NCBI GenBank assembly: GCA_023525975.1
Contig: CM042039.1
Location: 10,818,501 to 10,882,500 of the forward strand
Origin: Smallanthus sonchifolius
Lineage: Eukaryota; Streptophyta; Magnoliopsida; Asterales; Asteraceae
Direction: 5' to 3'
Length of the DNA stretch: 64,000 nt
The translations under genes and the position numbers were made by a program. This document shows positions 56,848 through 64,000 of this stretch, in pieces (positions within the stretch are counted from its first letter, which is position 1; each line of letters opens with the position of its first letter). Below the pieces are notes generated by a model. It did not search any database. It had not been told where the DNA came from and saw only the letters and a program-made list of their open reading frames with translations.

Positions 56848-59069
56848 CATGCCTTTCATCTTCGTAAAATTCTTGAAGTGTTGCAAAGGGAAAAACTTTA
56901 TGCAAAGTTTTCAAAGTGCGCATTTTGGTTGCGTGAGATCCAGTTCTTAGGTCATGTGGTGAATGAGAAAGGAATTACAGTCGAGCCATCCAAGATAGTG
57001 GCGGTAGAAGATTGGTCATCACCGAAGACGCCTTCGGAGATTAGAAGTTTCTTGGGGTTGGCGGGCTATTATCGGCGGTTTATTGAGAACTTCTCTCGAA
57101 TTGCCTTGCTGATGACGAAGTTAACGCGTAAGGAGACGAAGTGTGTATGGGGTTCCGAGCAAGAATCTGCCTTTCAACTCTTGAAGGAAAAGTTGACTAA
57201 GGCGCCTATCTTATCCTTGCCGGACGAGACCGAAGATTTTGTGGTATATTCGGATGCCTGGCATTCGGGGTTGGGGTGTGTTTTGATGCAAAGGGGAAGA
57301 TGATTGCCTATGCGTCTAGGCAGTTGAAGACTCACGAGGTAAATTACCCTACCCATGATTTAGAGCTTGCTGCCATGGTTTTTGCGCTCAAGATTTGGAG
57401 GCATTATTTGTATGGGGTAAGTGTACGATTTACACGGATCACAAAAGTCTCAAGTATTTCTTTGACCAAAAAGACCTTAACATGAGGCAAAGGCGGTGGC
57501 TTGAATTGGTCAAAGATTATGATTATGAGATACTCTACCATCCGGGTAAAGCAAATGTGGTGACGGATGCGCTTAGTCGGAAGACGAGCCATACACCTAT
57601 CAAGGTGAAGTCATTTAAGATGACAATTTCATCATCTCTTATTGATGAAATCCGGGAGGCTCAAGTGTTAGCACTTGGTGGTGATTTGAAAAAGGAACGG
57701 ATGATTGCTTATGTTGAAAAGCTTGGAGAAAATAGTTCTGGGTTAAAGACATGCTTTGATAGAATTTGGATTCCTAGGTTGTCAAGTGTGTTGGCAACTA
57801 TTTTAGATGAGACGCATAAATCCAAATATTCTATCCATTCGGAGGCCACAAAAATGTTTTATGACTTGAGTTGTCATTTTTGGTGGACGGGTATGAGGCG
57901 TGATATAGTTAAGTATCTGGAGAGGTGTCTCATATGCTTATGGGTGAAGGCGGAGCATCAAAATCCGTATGAAAAGCTTCAACCGCTTGAAATACCGCTT
58001 TGGAAATGGGAAAACATTACCATGAATTTGATCACTAAACTACCAAAGACTCGAAAAGGTTATGATGCGATTTGGGTAGTAGTGGATCGGTTGACAAAGA
58101 GTGCACATTTCCTTACAATAAAGGAAACGTATTCTTCAGATAGGTTGGCGGATTTGTATGTGAAGGAAATAGTGTCACGTCATGGTGTGCCGGTGTCGAT
58201 TATATCGAACCGTGATACGAGATTTACTTCTCGTTTTTGAAGAAATTCCATGAGGATATGGGGACTAGATTGAACCTTAGCACAGCTTATCATCCACAAA
58301 CGGATGGTCAAAGCGAGCGGACGATTCAAACGCTCGAGGATATGTTGCGAGCATGTGCTTTGGATTTTGGGGGAAATTGGGACGACTATCTACCATTGGC
58401 GGAATTTTTATACAACAATATCTACCATTCTAGTATTGGTATGCCGCCTTTTGAGGCATTGTATGGAGGAAATGTAGAACACCCGTGTGTTGGGGTGAAA
58501 TTGGTCAACGGGAGCTTGGAAGTAAAGAGGTGGTCAATGAAACCATTGGTAGTATTGACCTAATTAGAGCACGTTTGAAGGCGGCTCAAGATCGCCAAAA
58601 GTCCTATGCGGATAATAGGAAGCGGGCGATTGAGTTTCAAGTGGGAGACTTTGTGCTTTTGAAAGTCTCTCCTTGGAAAGGGGTGATACGATTTAGGAAA
58701 CGGGGGAAGTTAGGTACACGTTTCATCGGACCGTTTAAGGTGATAGCAAGGGTGGGTGCGGTGGCCTACCGTTTGGAGCTACCGGAGGGACTAAGTAGAC
58801 TTCATAACACATTTCATTTTTCTCATTTGCGAAAATGTTTGGCGGATGAATCTACTTTTTTCCCATTGGATGATATTGAATTGGATGAAAAATTAAATTA
58901 TATTGAGGAAACGGTGGCAATCTTGGATAGAAAAGTGAAGAAATTACGGAATAAAGAGATTAGCTAAGTTTTGATGAGGTGGAAACATAAGAAGGGGGCG
59001 GATATGACTTGGGAAACCGAGAAAGAAATGCTCAAATATTATCCGAACCTTTTTATGTGAAGTCGGGTT
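56848..59069 (+). pseudogene. Ty3/gypsy pol fragment, unit 2
   Basis: Equivalent of 28669-30890 with the same frame breaks and the same Asn for Asp changes in the integrase core. A few amino-acid differences separate the copies (for example SLPDE here, SLSDE in unit 1). Confidence 0.9.
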
Positions 59070-59102
59070 TCGGGGACGAAACCCAAATAAGGGGAGGTGA
59101 TT

Positions 59103-60942
59103 TGTAACGAACCAAAATCCGGGTTTCGTTTTTAAATAAATAAAATATTTCAATAAATATTGTAGTGGAAATAATATTTATGAAATAAGTTGAAATAAGT
59201 GGGTTTCAAGTTAGAAATGGAGTTATGTTAGTTTTTAACTAACTATAGAATGAAATGGGTAAAATGGAAGTTGAGGGACTAAAGGTGTAATATGGCAAAT
59301 CTGCCATATTTGACTCTTTGAAGTCAAAATTGGTCTTATTTGTTATGTTGGATCGTTCTTGAGCAAGAGAGAAAAGAAGAGAAATCGAATTTGAAGCAAA
59401 ACGTGCATTTGGAGCTTGATTTGTGGGGGGTTTTGGCTTGCACATCACTCTCCTAACATCAAGTAAGTAATTTCCTTCCCTTGATTTCACTTTGAATGTG
59501 ATATTTGGTGGGTTTTGGAGAAATCCGAAAATTTAGTATGCATGTGGTAAATTAGTGATAGATTGTAAATAATCTAGTTAATTTAAAGGTAAAGAGAGGT
59601 GATTAACATTATAGAACCCTTTGATTTTGATTTTGATTTTGAAAAGTTAGAGTTCATATGGTGAAAATTGGGGGTGTTTGGATCATGATGCTAGAATGAT
59701 GAATTAGTGAATATTAAGTGTTTAGGTGGTAATAGACACTTGAACAAACACCAAATTGACCTAATAAAAGTTATCTAATGAGAAATTAGTGTCAAAGTAT
59801 TGGAAATAAAACTCAACTAAGTGAGTTTGTGTTGAAAGAGGGTGTTTGGTTATGAGGATAATCCAAACGGGTCAGTTTGGGTTGGAAAATGAAAAATTGG
59901 GTTGTGAACTCAATTGTAATGTGATTATGTATGTATGCTAGATTACTAAACTAGGTGTACATGTTTAGGTAATCAAGTTGCAAAACTAGAAGGTGATGCG
60001 GGATCTTCTAACTCAAGAGGTAAGTGCCTTGCACTTACTTAGTATTAATGATAAATGGGTGAAATGTGTTATATGTATGCATACTATGTGTAAAATTGAA
60101 TATGTATGATGATGGCATGAACTAGTATGTGATAAGTATGAATGTAGTTATAGTTGAAATACTATAATGGAAATGTGAAATGAATGAATGTAGTTATAGT
60201 GCAATACTATAATGGATATGTATGAATAGGGTTATGATCTAAGAATCATAATGGATACGAAGTTATGATCTATGAATCATAATGGATATGAGGTTATGGT
60301 TAAAATATCATAATGTATAAGAGGTTATGATTTAAGTATCAAACGGGTCAAATGGGTGGAAACAAGTGATTAATACTTGTTTGTTATGTTTATCTTCATT
60401 ACTAATGGTGAATTGTTCATGTGGTTATGTAGGAAAAGCTCCGATGTAGGTCAAGGTCAAGTCCGGGGTGTTGAAGGATTCTCGCACGCGTTTTGGTATT
60501 TTGGGGGTTTAAAAGAAAATCCTTAGTTTGTTATGTAAATTGGTACAAAACTTGATGTTTTGATGAATTTTGGTATTGTGTATATGATGTTTAAGTAATG
60601 GTCAAAATACCCAAGTGTTGGGAGTTTTTGGTGTCAAGTGGTTTTGGTAAAAATGGCAAAATTTGACTAAGTGTTGGAACTGGGCAGCTGAGTAAACTTT
60701 CTGTTTACTCAGCCACCTCGCGGTACGCGAAGAATAGGGCAAGGTCTCTCGCGGTACGCGAGGGACTTGGCTTCCGGTCAGGTAATTTGGCACTCCCTCG
60801 CGGTACGCGAAGGGAGGTGGCAAAACCCTCGCGGTACGCGAGAGTAGTAAAAAAATAATAAATAAATAAAATTAAATCTTGGGATAAAAGCTTCCGCGCG
60901 TTAAATGTTTAATTAATTGGTTTTCCAATTAAGGGTGTTACA
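59103..60942 (+). mobile_element. gypsy 3' LTR, unit 2/3 boundary (complete)
   Basis: 1,840 bp, closely matching 30924-32764, with hairpin array at about 60147-60344 and four palindromes at 60717-60842. Flank CTAATCCGTG as in the other copies. Confidence 0.9.
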
Positions 60943-62713
60943 CTAATCCGTGTAGTAATCTGTAAGAAATTTTAGTTTCCTTTTTTTCCTCGTATTAGGG
61001 CATGGGGTATACCTCGTCTCCCGTGAGGCCTCTCATAGCCTCTTAGAGCATTTTTCAGCAGGTTTTTTTTATCCTTATCCTTATTATTACACTAAAAATC
61101 ACTACTTTTTCAATTAAATAGTACTTTTTGTATCTTTATCATTAACTTTTTTCTCTCATTCACTCACAACCATTTTTAAAAAAATATTAAAAAATTTATA
61201 CAAGTGAACAATGTTTTCACAAATATACAGATTAACAGTAACATTTTCTCTCTCCTTCACTCACAACCACTTTAAGCCACTCTCCAAAATATACAGAACC
61301 TACTCACAAACATATACAAAATCTGCTGTGAATGCTCTTACACTTACTTGGGAGGGGTGGTGTTCAAATTAGTTTTCCCTCTCACACCCAATCACAACCC
61401 TCACACTAGTTATCACGCCTGGCACTCACCGTGAGTGGCCCACGTCGTGAAAATTGAGTGGGGTGGTGTTCTACCTGAAGGGAATCTTGCATGTGTAGAG
61501 TTTAAAACTTTTGACAATAGAAGCAAAAAAACATTATCTTTAAAAACATTTAATGATTCCAACCATGGATCCAATTGCAAAATAATGAAACAAAAACAAA
61601 ACAACCATAGTGGGTTTAGAAATCACAACCTTTGTAGATAAGTGGTTGCTTAGACACTTGAAGATGATGAATGGAGAGATCAAAGTAGAAGCTCCTCCAA
61701 AACGTATCCACACCAAGCAATGAAGCTCCAAGGATGGTGCTAGCCAACTAAACCCGAAAAGCTTGTCAAGATGTATGTTAAAACTTCCAAGAACTCCTTC
61801 TTGAAATGCCTTCAAATATGTGTATATAAAATGTAGAAAGAACACCCAAGAACAACTAGAACCATTCAACCAATTGCCCTAACACTTTATTTAATTGGTA
61901 GCAAATTCTAGATCACTTTTGTGGCCTTCAAATTAACGAAAATGAGCTGCCAAAACAGCCTTGTTTCAGCAGAATATATAGCCACAAAAAGTGATGAAAG
62001 TATGGTTCTTGATCTCCCATTTAATGCAAGACATGGAACAAAGATCATGGCCTTACTTTTGACACCATACATGAATTAAATACTAGTCTTTAGTTGCAAG
62101 AAAAGTGAAAAGAAGGCCATCCTTTTCTGCCCCAAAATCACGGCCAACATTAAAAGAAATGGATTGGAGCATGGTCTTGGTAATCATGAGTCTTCACATC
62201 CTTACATATATATTACACATTATGTATAATTTATGTGCATACAAATATATGTATGCATTATCAACTTTGTATTAAAACAAAGTTAGCTAGCTTAGAAAAA
62301 TAAATAACATACACATATATAAGTTCTAACAAAAGGTTGATTGTGCATATATATTTGCATACGTATAAATACATGCATTCATGTATATACATACAATAAA
62401 TATGTGATCATAAGTAATTGTTACAAATGAAAATTACTAAATATATATCTTGACCGGGTTAAAACGTTTAAACGTATCCTTGATATTTGCTTAGTGTGTG
62501 ACCCTTTGGGATCATATATTATTAGCAATACTATTGGACGTTACTCCTTGGGCATACAGATCCAACACTACCGTCGTGAGTCAACCACATAGGCTCACGT
62601 GAACTACTCACAATGGCATACCGCATCCCCTTAGAGGTCCTTGGAGTGCTGTGTTTTGGTCTTCCTAAATTTTACACATCATGCAACAATTAAATGGGAG
62701 GAAATGATTATAT
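60943..62713. other. LTR flank, unit 3
   Basis: Equivalent of 32765-34577 including the MITE at 61046-61337. The TA repeat region near 62205 is short. No gene. Confidence 0.5.
61046..61337. mobile_element. Harbinger-type MITE (CAGCAGGTTT family), unit 3, complete
   Basis: GAGCATTTTTCAGCAGGTTT to AAAATCTGCTGTGAATGCTC, 292 bp, flanked by TTA (61043-61045, 61338-61340). Confidence 0.82.
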
Positions 62714-62834
62714 GAGGCTTAGATATTTAAACAACAGAGGAGGATAGATCTGCCATGGCTGCAAATCTATCAGTTGCCCCACCAAGATGCGGAAAATGTC
62801 AAACTTTGATCTGATCCACTAGGATAAACTGAAG
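62714..62834 (-). ncRNA. R-block, truncated at MITE, unit 3 (dead copy)
   Basis: Box D region altered (GAGGCTTAG on plus). The box C end is lost together with most of the MITE. Confidence 0.5.
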
Positions 62835-62872
62835 CAGTGGCGGAACTTGAACAATTAAGTTGGGAGGGCCCT
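62835..62872. mobile_element. truncated hAT-type MITE, unit 3
   Basis: Starts CAGTGGCGGAACTTGAAC but after about 35 bp joins sequence equivalent to 35890 (AAACTTGAAATCAACCG). A deletion of roughly 1.16 kb has removed the MITE body, the box C side of the R-block, the tRNA-like pair and the Tourist MITE. Confidence 0.75.
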
Positions 62873-63364
62873 AAACTTGAAATCAACCGTTAAGGATTAG
62901 GTGCTATTGTGCTAATACTAATTCAAGAGGCTAAACTTATGTTTACCAGACCCAAGAACTGTTTGACCAAACTCACCAGACCCAAAATTTTCAACCCCTT
63001 GGGGCGCCTCATAAATCTGAGGATGAAGCCTTGAGACCGCGCTTTTTAAACCAAGCTCGTAAAAAATGATCCACTGTAATTGAGGTTGTGAGTTCAAGGG
63101 TGGCTCCATTTTTTCCTTCTTTTTATGGTTAATTGGCACCACTGCAATTTACACAATTAAATTACAACCTCAAGTTTCTATCTTGAACTTGATCAATAAT
63201 GTATACAAACTTTCTACCCAATGAAAAATGACAGAGAGAAGGGAAATACACAAAGCTCGTAAATAATTAGTAATCACGTTGTAAACATGTTGTAACGCTG
63301 CACCTGTAGATACTAGAAATAACTAAGAGGATGTTTGGGAGTGTGATGGGAAAGTGATTATTGA

Positions 63365-63393
63365 CTTATTGGCTTTTTCAAAAAGCCGATAAG
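63365..63393. repeat. short foldback, unit 3
   Basis: CTTATTGGCTTTTT and AAAAAGCCGATAAG are inverted around a 1-2 nt loop. Unit 2 keeps only part of this at about 36388, and unit 1 lacks the region. Confidence 0.6.
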
Positions 63394-63502
63394 TAAAAAA
63401 ATTAGCATTTTTTTTTCTGAAAAACTAATAAGTCATAAGTCATTCTCAAAAGCCAAGAAATAACTAAGTTATACTGATCAGACACGAATAAAATGATTAT
63501 AG

Positions 63503-63672
63503 GAGGCTCAGATCTGTAAACAACGGAACAAAGAAGGATAAATCCGCCATGGCTGCAAATCTATCAGTTGCAATGTGAGACATAACCATCCGGATTGCCC
63601 CGCCAAGATGCGAATAATCTCAAACTTTGCTCCAATCCACTCGGACAAACTGAAATTTATCATCACAGCCTC
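63503..63672 (-). ncRNA. R-block, unit 3, with internal insertion
   Basis: Box C, box D and terminal stem are intact, but the block is 170 nt because about 27 nt (around TGCAATGTGAGACATAACC) is inserted in the middle. Confidence 0.5.
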
Positions 63673-63751
63673 TTAATACATGTGTTTCTAACCTAGTATA
63701 TATATATACACAACAGCTTCAACTTCAGCAAACTGATTGAACAAAACAAAG

Positions 63752-64000
63752 GGGTTGTTGATATCTCAACAAAATCATCGGCCACGAAGACCAATTTTGA
63801 CCGAATAAAGTCAAAATTAGACTTCGATTTGAATAGAGGAGGGCAACCACCCCTAGAAACCATGTTTCATGATCTCCTCTGAGATGGCCTCATCTCGTCC
63901 GAGTGGAATTTGTTTACATCAGATCCCTAATTTGTGACTGTCTGCCTCATATTTGTTTGTATGCAGGGTATTTGAGGGTAAATTACAAACCAGGTCCTTG
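63752..64000. repeat. Q-block, unit 3 (window-edge)
   Basis: Matches 10024-10311 up to the window end. Confidence 0.8.

Overview
The window reads as nuclear DNA of a flowering plant. It is AT-rich and intron-bearing, and it is packed with plant transposon types: Helitrons, hAT and PIF/Harbinger MITEs, Ty3/gypsy and Ty1/copia remnants, and a LINE fragment. The captured or decayed gene pieces have plant homologues: kinesin-14, organellar isoleucyl-tRNA synthetase, FKBP53 and PELPK1. A eudicot is likely. Asteraceae is only a guess, from the look of the gypsy LTR with its repeated CTCGCGGTACGCGAG palindromes. No bacterial, organellar or viral genome is present.

The layout is dominated by a large head-to-tail tandem duplication. 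The same gypsy LTR end, followed by the same flanking DNA, occurs at about 7345, 32764 and 60942. This defines unit 1 (about 7.35-32.76 kb), unit 2 (about 32.77-60.94 kb) and the start of unit 3 (60.94 kb to the window end). Most of units 1 and 2 is almost identical by eye, with a period of 28,179 bp at the right end. They differ by a few large indels. Unit 1 lacks about 0.94 kb near 7.42 kb, about 0.4 kb near 9.74 kb and 1,428 bp near 13.57 kb. The PELPK1-like locus is rearranged differently in each unit. The left 5.7 kb is not part of the recent duplication but carries older copies of the same small repeats.

Order inside a unit: LTR flank; a snoRNA-like 143-nt block (R-block) broken by a hAT MITE; a tRNA-like duplicated fragment; a Harbinger MITE; an intact R-block followed by a Q-block of about 285 bp; a short Helitron; a gene-capturing Helitron carrying the start of a kinesin-14 gene; more Helitrons; a series of spliced exon fragments (including IleRS and FKBP53); a poly(A) tract fused to a copia gag fragment; an inverted repeat of E2 ubiquitin-conjugating enzyme pseudogenes; a Helitron 3' end; the PELPK1-like gene; MITE and hAT remnants; and a LINE fragment fused to a 5'-truncated gypsy element with its 3' LTR.

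The only protein gene that looks intact is the PELPK1-like secreted proline-rich protein at 53675-54037. Its unit 1 copy is truncated. Everything else coding is transposon-derived or pseudogenic. The most interesting non-coding signal is the R-block. On the minus strand it has a canonical box C, box D and terminal stem, is 143 nt long in three separate copies, and recurs at eight places. I see no defence system, CRISPR array or biosynthetic cluster. The value of the window lies in its record of gene capture, nested insertion, tandem duplication and deletion with templated filler. Because the units are so similar, a haplotype-collapse or assembly duplication must be excluded.
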